This document shows positions 47,046 through 56,705 of a stretch of DNA of 64,000 nt, in pieces (the first letter of the stretch is position 1; the number at the start of each line of letters is the position of its first letter). The notes beneath the pieces are model-generated. The model was not told the origin of the DNA and did no database searches. It saw only the letters and a program-made list of their open reading frames with translations. The position numbers and the translations under genes are program-made. Source of the DNA: Stomoxys calcitrans. Taxonomy: Eukaryota > Arthropoda > Insecta > Diptera > Muscidae. Location of the stretch: positions 58,197,756-58,261,755 of the forward strand of contig NC_081554.1 of the NCBI RefSeq assembly GCF_963082655.1. The letters are read 5' to 3'.

Positions 47046-48996
47046 AATTTAATCCTGTCAAATAGGACAGACAGAAAGACAGATGGACAGAAAGTCAGAC
47101 CGATAGAATGACAGAAAGACAGACGGATAGAAAGACAAACCTACAGAATGACAGACAGACAGATGAACAAAAAGAGAGACGAACAGAAAGCCTGGTGGAC
47201 GGCTTACAGAATGACAGTTGGACTGTTTACAGCCGGATAGAAAGACAGACGGACAGAAAGACAGATGGGGAGAAAAACTGACGGACAGAATGACAGGTGG
47301 ACGATTTACAGCCCGTTTGTCTGTCTGGCCGTAAATCGTCCACTTGTCTTTCTGTCCATCTTTCTTTTTGTCTTTCTGTCCGAATGTGTGGCTGAAAATC
47401 GTCCATCTGTTTTACTGTCCTTCTGTCAATCTGCACGTCTGTCTTCCCGTCCGGCTGTAAATCGTCCACTTGTCTTTCTGTCCGTTTTTCTGGATGTAAA
47501 TCTCTATCTGTCTTCTGTCCATCTGTCTTTCTGTACGCCTGTTTTCCAGTTCGTATGTCTGGCTGTCAATCGTCCAAATGTCTTTCCGTCCTTCTGTAAG
47601 TCTGTTTTTCAGTCCGTCTGTCTTTATGTTCGTCTGTCTGGCTTTAAATCGTCCGTTTATCTTTTTGTCCATCTGTCCGTCTGTTATTCTGTCAGTCTAT
47701 CTTCCTGTCCGCACGGACAGTTGGGCAAGTAGGCAGATTGACAGGAAGACAGACGGACAAAAAGACAGACAGACAAAAAGACAGATGGACAAAAAGACAG
47801 ACGGACAGAATTATAGGCGGACGGTTTACAGCCAGACAAACGGACAAAAAGGCAGATGGACAGAAGGACAGACGGATAGAAAGACAGACAGACAGTAAGA
47901 CAGACAGACGATTTACAGAAAGATAGATCCTGTCAAATAGGACAAAAAGATAGACAGACAGACGAACGGATAGAAAGACATATGGACAGAAAGTCAGGCG
48001 GATAGAATGACAGATTGATAGAAAGACCGACCGATAGAAAGACAAATCGACAGAATGAAAGACAGACAGATGGACGAAAAGAAAGATGAACAGAAAGAAA
48101 TACGTACAGAAACCCAGGTGGACGGCTTACAGTCGGACAGATGGACAGAATGACCGTTGGTCGGTTTACAGCCGGATAGAAAGACAGACGGACAGAAAGA
48201 CAGATGGAGAGAAAAACAGACGGACAAAAAAACAAACGTACAGAATGAGAGGACGATTTACAACCCGACATATGAACAGAAAGACGGACGGAAAGTCGGA
48301 CAGAAAGACAGTTGGGCAAAAAGGCAGATGGACAGGAAGACAGACTAACAAAAAGACAGATGGATAAAAAGACAGATGGACAGAAAGATAGATGGACAAA
48401 AAGACAGATGGACAAAAAGACAGACGGACAAAAAGACAGATGGACAGATGGACAGACGGATAGAAAGACAGACGGATAGAAAGACAGACGGACAGACAGA
48501 CGGACCGAAAGATAGACAGTCAGAAAGACAGACGGATGAACAGCATGACAGACGGACAGAAAGACAGTCGGACGAAAGAAAGGCAGGTGGACGATTTACA
48601 GTCAGGCGGACTAAAGTACAGATGGACAGAATAACGGACGGACAGAAAAACAGATGGACAAGAAGAAGATGGACGATTTATAGCCAGACAGACGGACAGA
48701 AAGACAGATGGACAAAAAGACGGACGATTTATAGCCAGACAGACGGACAGAAAGACATTGGAAAGGAAGACATGCGGACAGAAAGACAGATGGACAAAAA
48801 CACAGACGGACGATGAACAGCCAGACAAATGGACAGAAAGACAGACGGACAGACCGACCAAAAGCTTGACGAACAAAAAGACAGACTGACAGGAAGACAG
48901 ACAGACAGACAAGAAGACAAACGGATGGGAAGTCAGACGGACAGGAAGACAAACGGATGAACAGCAAGATAGACGGATAGAAAGACAGATAAACAA

Positions 48997-49027
<31 letters not shown>

Positions 49028-49075
49028 AAAACAAACAGATAGACAGATGGACAAAAAGACAGACGGACAAACATT
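47046..49075. repeat. GACA-type degenerate microsatellite with two strand switches
   Basis: This 2-kb array is built from GACAGAAAGACAGACG-like words. From 47.05 to about 47.31 kb and from about 47.71 to 49.07 kb the plus strand is GACA-rich. Between them it is the complement (GTCTGTCTTTCTGTCC). The junctions are palindromic: GGTGGACGATTTACAGCC faces GGCCGTAAATCGTCCAC near 47.32 kb, and CTGTCCG CA CGGACAG lies near 47.72 kb. A non-microsatellite motif, GACGATTTACAGCC, recurs through the array. Open frames up to 184 codons are low-complexity artefacts. Confidence 0.93.
48996..49022. repeat. GA dinucleotide run
   Basis: A perfect AG repeat of about 26 bases lies near the end of the GACA-type array. 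Confidence 0.9.
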
Positions 49076-50030
49076 TTTTTTCAAAAATTACTTTAAAATT
49101 TTCTTTTTTAGAAAAATTCTCATAAATTTTACTATGTCAACATTTTCAATTCAACACCTTGAACATTTTGCTATTAAGGCCTTCTCTCATAAACTCCAAA
49201 ACCGTTTAATCCCCGCCTCTCTATGACCACACACTCTCTGACTTATCCATTATGAAGAGAAGCAAAGTTTATGACTCCATTGTTGTTGATGTTGTCCCCC
49301 AGAATGTATGGCAGACAAGATCTGTGTACGAGTATGTTTCAAGTCCTCAGATAGATAGACAGTTCTGTTCTTTGTTCTAGCCTCTTAAGGCCGTATGCAA
49401 ATCTTTTCCATAAAATCTAATGGTAACTCTTTGGCCTGTCTTTGGCCTCTCTTTCTACTTCGCTGCTGTGTCGATCAGCATGCCAAACCTCCTTCAAAGT
49501 CAATCGCCACATGCTTTTGATTATCTTTTAGTTTTTGTTACAAAAATGTCAATGTTGTTTAAGTTGATTTTTCCATATCTCGTCTTTGGATTGTTGGTTT
49601 TTGTGTTTTTTTTTTAGTTTAGTTATGGTTTCTTGTTGAATGTGTGGTTTCAAAACCAAGAAACGTGATTGGACTATAAAAATATATCTTTCGCTTTTTT
49701 TCTACGGTTTTGCCTTGGTTGATAAAATATTTAAAAAAAATTTAAGATAAAAATGTATTTTTAAGTGTAAAGCTTAAGGATTTAGAATATTGACTTAGTA
49801 ACAGATAAGGCAGTCGTAAAAGCAACAATGTATTGGCTTAAGTATTGAAGCAACTTGGGTGGTAGTGAGAACTAAGAATAGAAAAAGGGAGCAAGACATC
49901 TTAATCCAATCACTCTTCCAAATTTTAGTGAAATTAACGAAAAAGTGCATCTTTATCAGTAAAAATGGGTTCTATAATGCAAACTAGTCAAAAAAAAAAA
50001 ATTACCCATTTTCCCTGCTTCAACTACACC
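49076..50030. other. Non-coding DNA, nothing recognised
   Basis: AT-rich, with several homopolymer runs. A 65-codon open frame lies at 49420-49617, hydrophobic at its end because of a T run, and is not called. Confidence 0.5.
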
Positions 50031-50455
50031 AACACTGTGGTATTATAGCTTAGTGAATTTCTTTGTAACACCTAAAAGAAGATGAGATAGACCCGTTGAT
50101 AAGCATACCGACTGCCTAAGAAACACTTCCAGATGCCAAGCAATGTCTCTCCGTCCGTCTGTCTGTCTATCTTTCCTTCTATCGACCTGTCTGTCCGTCA
50201 GTCTGTCTGTCTGTCCATATGTCTCTCCATCTGTCTGTCGACCTATCTGCCGCTCTGTCTGCCATGCTCGTCCACCTGTTTTTCTGTTCGTCTGTTTTTC
50301 TGCCCGTCTATGTATCTGCCCGTCAGTTTTTTTGTCCGTCTCTTTTTTTTGTCCGTCTGTCTTTCTGTCCGTCTGTTATTCTGTCCGTCTGTCATTATGT
50401 CCGTCTGTCTTTCTGTCCGTCTGTCTTTCTTTCCATCTGTCTTATTGGTCGTCAA
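50031..50455 (-). mobile_element. Type 2 tail module (inverted) with expanded TCCGTCTGT array
   Basis: ACACTGTGGTATTATAGCTT, then TTTGTAACACC, GATAGACCCGTTGATAAGCA and AAACACTTCC are the reverse complement of the tail at 13.2-13.33 kb. They are followed at 50145-50450 by TCCGTCTGTCTTTCTG-type repeats. The expansion again sits where the tail normally carries its short GACA run. No 153-bp array follows. Confidence 0.75.
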
Positions 50456-51448
50456 ATTTTGCTGGATCACTGACCATCAATGTGCGCTAAGGAACGAGGC
50501 GACCAACCACCCACTTGGGCCGACCATCCAGGTGTCTCCACCAATGGGTTACAGGGTGGCCAAAGTAGGTGTTCGCGAACCTGAAGGTAATGAAGACGAT
50601 GTCATGATATGTGTGGACAATCAGATGGAACAGAAATTTTAGGCGTCAAGCCATTTGAGATCGAAACTTGCTTAGGAGATGTAAATAGATTCTGGGAACT
50701 ATGGGAAAGGCTATCAGACAATGCTGAATCCCGGATCATAAAGGATTGGTGGCGATCAATTCGTGGTCGACGAGCCAGATAGAAGTCGATCGCTGATAAG
50801 CGCCGATCGTTGCACTGGATAACCCCCTGAAGGAGGCCGTCCAGCTTTGGATTGCAGCGTGGCCAGAGCCAAAAAAAAACCTGTAGGCTTCTGGGCATAT
50901 GTTGCGCGAACTTAAAGGGAATGGAGACGGTTTGAATGCTGGTGCAACTTCCTCATCTAACGGTCCAAATATATGTGAACACGGCCATAATAGATTTCTC
51001 AAACCATCGGGAAGGCTATCTGGCTTTGCTGCGTCCCGCGCCATTAAATACCAAGAATAACCATGAATGGGTCATTACAGAGCCTCAAAGATGCTACAAA
51101 TCACTCAACTTTTGCCAGATTTTTTGCTAACGTGGTCATTTTCTAGGATAACCGGTCCAAAGAGGCGTGTGCAGATGGTGCGAGTGGCAAGCTAACACAG
51201 GCCTGTAGTATTTCGGGGACCATTGCGTCACATATCCTAGTGCTGAGGGAGCATGACTTCAGACTTCTTATGAGACTAATGTTTGATCATTGCAACGACA
51301 GGACTTTATAGTCAAGCTGCACACAGAGAGAGAGCTCACTCCTACAGGGTGAAAAAGTGGGGAGGAGCAGATATAGGATAATGGACGAATATCGCTTACC
51401 GTGCTAGGCACTGAGGAACTTAGCAGTTTCCTTTTTTTGCTCGACTAT
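50456..51448 (+). other. Moderately GC-rich DNA with a diverged tandem duplication
   Basis: Two diverged copies of a roughly 300-330 bp segment are visible. GTTCGCGAACCTGAAGG near 50571 pairs with GTTGCGCGAACTTAAAGG near 50902, and AATAGATTCTGGGAAC..GGAAAGGCTATCAG near 50690 pairs with AATAGATTTCTCAAAC..GGAAGGCTATCTGG near 50990. The composition differs from the neighbours and could be a decayed retroelement or duplicated gene fragment. No domain is recognised. Confidence 0.45.
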
Positions 51449-51668
51449 TATAGGGGCCTCTTTTTATAGATGACTCCGAATGGTGTGCCAATCATGCAAC
51501 ATCTCTTTGGAGAGAAGTTTTCACATGGCAAAGTAGCTCAGAAATGTTGCCAGCATTAGGAGGGGAAAATAACTGCTGAAAAATTTTTCTCATGGTCTCG
51601 CTAGGATTCGAACCCAGGCGTTCAGCGCCATAGCCGGAAATGCTAACCTCTGCGCTACGGTGGCCTCC
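51449..51668 (-). mobile_element. tRNA-derived SINE, minus strand, intact promoter boxes
   Basis: Read on the minus strand from 51668, it starts GGAGGCCACCGTAGCGCAGA, with an A-box at 51641-51658 and a perfect consensus B-box GGTTCGAATCC at 51604-51614. The body follows (TTTTTCAGCAGTTATTTTCC, ATGTGAAAACTTCTCTCC). It ends at AAAAAGAGGCCCCTAT, so the last 90 or so bases of the family are missing. Confidence 0.87.
51604..51658 (-). promoter_or_regulatory. Pol III promoter boxes of minus-strand SINE
   Basis: GTAGCGCAGAGGTTAGCA and GGTTCGAATCC on the minus strand are about 26 bases apart. Both match type 2 Pol III promoter consensus closely. This is the best promoter among the SINEs here. Confidence 0.65.
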
Positions 51669-51775
51669 AATGTGAAACGTAACATGGTGAAATTTTATCT
51701 CCAATTTTCGTCTTATTTTGTTTCTATTCTCTCTTCTTGGGAAACAAAATAGACTTATGTAAGTTCTTATGATGA
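51669..51775. other. Short spacer, nothing recognised
   Basis: About 100 bases of AT-rich DNA between the SINE and the Helitron-like fragment. Confidence 0.5.
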
Positions 51776-52790
51776 CATTCGAAGGGGGCGGACACTACCC
51801 CTTACCCGAATTTATAAAAACACAAGGTTTGTCAGAATGATAAATCGATTCAAGCGACATTTTGTGTTCACCCTTATGGTAAGCCAAAAACAAGAATTTG
51901 GTATAAAACGTTGGGTGTAAATAATCTGGGGGAACGCCCGACTCCAAAACCCACGCTAAGGGACATGCTTATCGAATGGGCCAATATGGATGTCAAATGA
52001 AAGGTATTGAGGAGTAGATTACGAATCTGATATTAAATTTTAACCCAATAGTATGGGGACTGACCCCACCTCCAAAAAGCTTCCAACAGGACCTATTAAA
52101 CAATTGCAGCAATATGGGTATCAAACAGGGCTGCGAAGTCGACAAGAGACGAGCTTGGCCCATTATGGGTATCAAACAGGACTGCGGAGTCGACAGGAGA
52201 CGAGTTTTTGAGGCCAGAGTCAAAGTTGCAGTCGGACTATTGGGCCGTAATCGAAGTTGAACACGCTTGCCTCAATTGCGAACCGCTATCATGTTCGGGC
52301 TTTATAGACCGACCTGGGGTCGGAGTCTACGGCTATGTCCGCAGCCCTGGTATTAAATGAAAGTTATATGCAAGAAGATTTCCCACTGCCTGGGAGCCCC
52401 AAATGTTGGAGGAAGGTTGAACGCTCCCCCTTCCCTTATCTCCAAGTACGTCAGACCTCGAAAATTATTGAAGCTATTCAAACGAAATTTAATATGCAGT
52501 AATGAAGTAACCTTAAAACAAAAATTTGATATTTAAATTTGGGAAGGGGTGGATAAGGGCATCGCCCTACTCCCAAGGCCCGCCAAGTAGTCATATTGGC
52601 CAATTATGCCAATACGGCAATCAAATTATAGGTATTTGAGAGCAGAAGACGAATCTGACATCTAAATGTGGGCCAGGTTTTGGGAGGGCTGATTCACCCC
52701 CAAAAGTCCTTATAATTTTGACATATTTATAGGTTATGGCAATATGGGGTTCAAGTTAAAGCTAATTAGTAGTAGAGGTGTGCACGTAAG
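51776..52790 (+). mobile_element. Helitron-like fragment with internal repeats
   Basis: Phrases such as CAATATGGATGTCAAATGAA, AGGTATTGAGGAGTAGATTA, CGAATCTGATATTAAATTT and GACCCCACCTCCAAAA match the 33.84-35.67 kb element. A GC-richer segment around 52.13-52.34 kb is not shared. The GGAGCGGGCCC/CTAG end is absent. Confidence 0.55.
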
Positions 52791-53110
52791 TTGTCGCGTC
52801 ACGCGAAAATCATGCGTGAGTCACGTGATTCATGAGTGAGATCCAAATTCAATCATGTGATCGTAAGTGACCTTAATTGAATTAAAATTCTTTGTGCGTG
52901 AGTAAGTGAAATCATGGTCACGACACTAATCACCACGCACCAGAAAATCGAGACACGAGACACTCACGACTCAAGTGCCTTGATTTTCGTGAGTCGTGGG
53001 TTTCTCATGAGTGTTTCGTGGGTAGTGAGAGTCTGGTGAGTTGTGATTTCTCTTGAGTCGCGATTTTCTCGTGAGTCGTCAGAGCCTCGCGACGACCCCC
53101 AGAGGAGTCC
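52786..53110. repeat. GTGAGT-rich imperfect palindromic region
   Basis: Dense variants of CGTGAGTC and its complement GACTCACG occur on both strands, with CACGTGA at about 52822 and GTGAGTCGTGGG near 53000. The left half is richer in complementary forms than the right half, giving a loose inverted organisation. It is not a microsatellite in the strict sense. Confidence 0.6.
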
Positions 53111-54190
53111 AACCCAACCTAAGATTGAAATTTTCCACTAAGACAAAATTTCCATGAAATCTTCTCTAAAGACAAAATTTCCATAGAATTTTCTTTAAAG
53201 ACAAAATTTTCATGAAATTTTCTCTAAAGACGAAATTTCTACAAAATTTCCATAAAATTTTCTCTGAGGACGAAATATCCATAAAATTTTCTCTAAGGAC
53301 AAAATTTCCATGAAATTTTCTCTAAAGACAAAATTTCCATGGAATTTTCTCTAAAGACAAAATGTTCTTTAAAGACGAAATTTCTACAAAATTTCCATTA
53401 AATTTTCTCTAAAGACAAAATTTCCATAAAATTTTCTCTGAAGACGAAATTTTCATAAAATTTTCTCTAAAGACAAAATTTCCATGAAATTTCTATGAAA
53501 TTTTCTCTAAAGACAAAATTTCCATGAAATTTTTTCTAAAGACGAAATTTCCATGAAATTTTCTCAAAAGACAAAATTTCCATGAAATTTTCTCTAAAGA
53601 CAAAATTTCCATGAAATTTTCCCTGAAGACAAAATTTCCATGAAATCTTCTTTAAAGACAAAATTTCCATGAAATTTTCTCTAAAGACAAAATTTCCATG
53701 AAATTTTCTCTAAAGACAAAATTTTCATGAAATTTTCTCTAAAGACAAAATTTCCATGAAATTTTCTCTAAAGACAAAATTTCCATGAAATTTTCTCTAA
53801 AGACAAAATTTCCATGAAATTTTCTCTAAAGACAAAATTTCCATGAAATTTTCTCTAAAGACAAAATTTCCATGAAATTTTCTCTAAAGACAAAATTTCC
53901 ATGAAATTTTCTGTCAAAACAATATTTCCATGAAATTTTCTCTAAAGACAAAATTCCATGAAATTTTCTCTAAAGACAAAATTTCCATGAAATTTTCTCT
54001 AAAGACAAAATTTCCATGAAATTTTCTCTAAAGACAAAATTTCCATGAAATTTTCTCTAAAGACAAAATTTCTATGAAATTTTCTCCAAGGACAAAATTT
54101 CCATGAAATTTTCTCTAAAGACAAAATTTCCATGAAATTTTCTCTAAAGACAAAATTTCCATAAAATTTTCCCTAAAGACAAAATTTCAA
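53111..54190 (+). repeat. Satellite C (29-bp units)
   Basis: About 37 tandem copies of a 29-bp monomer reading AAATTTTCTCTAAAGACA, AAATTTCCATG. Two dyads are present: AAATTTT..AAAATTT around CTCTAAAGAC, and AAATTT CCATG AAATTT. Units between 53.70 and 54.05 kb are nearly identical, while the left edge is more variable. Confidence 0.95.
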
Positions 54191-55110
54191 AGTCCACCAA
54201 GCAATCCTCTCTGCACTTAAAGCTGTCCCTCTACTCCTTTTGTCCCTTACTTTAAAAATGCACTTTGTCTTTTGCCAACACCAAAAACAAAAACAAACAA
54301 AATACAAACATCCTCATCGTCATCATTCGATGTTGAGTGTTAAATAAAGGTGTGGCCCGCTTACGGTTTTATTGCATTTGTCATTTACATTTCACGTCTG
54401 AGTTATTCCCTTTTTTTTGATTCAGTTTTCACAAAGTAAAGGTTTGTTAACACAAACAAAGTCAGAGGCAAAGTGTTTGGCATCAAAGCCCAAACGCAGT
54501 AGATCTTTGAAATCAAACGTTTGCTGACAAAAAGCAGTTAATGCTCACCATTAAAATCAGCTTAACATCAAGGCTTTGTTTCGTTCATTTGATTTACTAA
54601 AGCCGGACTGCCTGCGACTCTGTGGGGTGCATGGCATATTTAAGTTGGGGGTTTTTTCGCTCAAAGCTTTGCCGTTGAATTGTTTTTCTGTGTGAGTCAA
54701 ATGGAGTTCATGGCATGGTTGAAAGCAGTATCAGTAGAGGCTAGAGCATTTTTCCCGAATATTGGCTGAAAATATATTTTTCAGAAAATTTGTTACCTAG
54801 CTGTGTATGTAGCCGTTTTTGCATTTTTATTTCTTTGATTTTGAATTCCAACGGCCTTTCTTGATGAGTCAATGACGTCTATCGTTTGCTTGACTTGCAT
54901 GGTAGCTCTTGTTGCTGACCTAATTTTCGGTGGTTGGCTATCAAAGCTATCCTCTTGGCTACCCAAATGTCTGGTCCGTAGACTTTGATGTTGAAAGAGC
55001 AGTAAAAGAAAACCCAGAAGGAAAATTTAACTCAAACAATAAGAAAGAGAAACAAATTTTGAGATTGAATAGTGAGTAGAAATTGTCTAAATATTCGGAT
55101 GTGAGAAGTA
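54191..55110. other. Non-coding DNA, nothing recognised
   Basis: There is no open frame above 60 codons and no recognised repeat. Confidence 0.55.
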
Positions 55111-55245
55111 TTTTAATTTTAAATTTCATGCAAATTTTGTCTTTGGAGAAGTTTTAATTGAAATTTTGTCTGTAGAGAAAATTTGAGGGAAATTTTGTCT
55201 CTAGGGAAAATTTGATGGAAATTTTGTCGTAAGAGAAAATATCAA
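55111..55245 (-). repeat. Degenerate satellite C-like stretch, inverted
   Basis: GAAATTTTGTCTTTGGAGAA and GAAATTTTGTCTCTAGGGAA recur about every 30 bases, the reverse complement of satellite C. Confidence 0.65.
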
Positions 55246-55490
55246 TGCCATCTATTGAAGGTCATAGTGCAAAATTTCAACAAAATTGAAAAAGAATTGC
55301 GCCCTCTATAGGCTCAAGAAGAATATTCGAGATATCGGTTCATATGGGACCTATATCAGGTTTTGAAACCATTGAGCCCATACTTGGTACATCTGTTACA
55401 GGTCAATAAAAAAAATCATCGTGCAAACTGCAGCCAAATCTAATAAGAATTGAGCCCTCTAGAGACTCAGGAAGTATTCGAATTTACGAA
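55246..55490 (+). mobile_element. Array-element fragment, plus orientation
   Basis: About one and a half units with ATTGCGCCCTCTATAGGCTC, GGGACCTATATCAGG and TGCAGCCAAATC. It ends abruptly at the GC-rich island. Confidence 0.7.
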
Positions 55491-56705
55491 GTGGAAGTAA
55501 CTTCGCTGCCGTGGTTAGTTTAATTTGGCAGGGAGATAATAAAAGACTGAAGATGTGCTGAGACGGGACGAGTCATCAAGACAAGCAGTGAACAACTACG
55601 GGTTATTAGAGTGCATGATAGAGAAAACTAAAACCCAAGAAAGGAGTGGAGTGTAAACGAAAGATAAAAGTGTAATTTTTACTCCGGCGTCGTGTCGAAT
55701 TTCGCTGCAATTCTCTCGAGCCCCGTTTTAAAGCCGTGTCTTCGACCAGGTGTGGAGACGATTCCCACTCACCGCAAGAGTTCCTAAGCTGTGTATTCGA
55801 CCAGGTGTGGAAACGATTCCCACTTGCCGAATCGTCCCACTTGCCGAATCGTCTCCATAGGAGACGATTCCCACTTGTCGTTAGTGTTCTTAAGCCGTGC
55901 CTTCGACCAAGCGTGGACACGAATCCCGCTTGTCGCTATCGTTCGAAAGCCGTGTCTTCGATAAAGCGTGCAGACTATTCCCGCTGACCGCTGATGCTTC
56001 CGCGATAATCTTCCGTGGTGCCGAACATGGTAGCCGCGCGTCAAGCCATGTCTTCGATTAGGTGTGGACACAAATCCTGCTTGCCGCCAATGTATCTGCG
56101 ATAAACTTCCGTGGTGCCGAACCCGACAGCTGCGTCGGTAGTTCGCGTATCCCTTCTTCTAACATTTAGTACGGACGACCCCGACCCTACGAGCAGCGGA
56201 CGAAAGTGCCCAGATCCGCCGCTGGATCAATTCTGCACTTCCTGCCCGGGCGCCCGAGCCCGGGGGTCTCCTGATGCAGCACCGCCATCGGTCATGTCCC
56301 GACAAGTATGCGGAGGGACCCAGCCAGCAAGAGACGAAGTGCCGTACCAGGTCACTTCTTCACCACTTGCCGGCAGCTGGTGCTGGAAACGCAGTGCCGT
56401 ACCCGGTCGCGCCCTGCCCTGCCACCATCTTCTAACGTTTAGTACGGACGACCCCGACCCTACAAGCAACGGACGAAGGTGCCAAGACCCCCTCCGATGT
56501 CGCTGGATCAATTCTGCACTACCCTCCCGGGACCCCGGATCGCCTGATGCAGCACCGCCATCGGTCCCGACGAGTACACGGAGGGACCCAGCAAGCAAGA
56601 GACGCAGTGCTGTACGAGGTCACTTCTTCACCACTTCCCGACAGCAGGTGTTGGAGCCGCAGTGCCGTAGCCGGCCCACGCACACGAGGGAGAACCAGTG
56701 GTTAC
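55491..56705. repeat. GC-rich island with 55-bp and 270-bp duplications
   Basis: The left half carries a unit starting AAGCCGTGTCTTCGACCAGG at about 55731, 55786, 55892, 55947 and 56043, with CGATTCCCACTTGCCG blocks between. CGTGGTGCCGAAC occurs twice, near 56015 and 56113. The right half is a tandem pair of roughly 270-bp copies: CTAACATTTAGTACGGACG at 56159 and CTAACGTTTAGTACGGACG at 56432. A 205-codon open frame (56111-56728) crosses the pair but changes frame between copies. It may be a fragment of an LTR retroelement leader or a decayed gene. I do not recognise it. Confidence 0.6.

Noticed and set aside
47265..49084. Open frames up to 184 codons on both strands
   Set aside because: They are translations of the GACA-type array (Ser/Phe/Leu/Cys-rich or Asp/Arg/Thr/Lys-rich), open on both strands.
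50736..51044. 102-codon minus-strand frame
   Set aside because: It overlaps a diverged duplication whose better coding-like phrases are on the plus strand. No domain is recognised.
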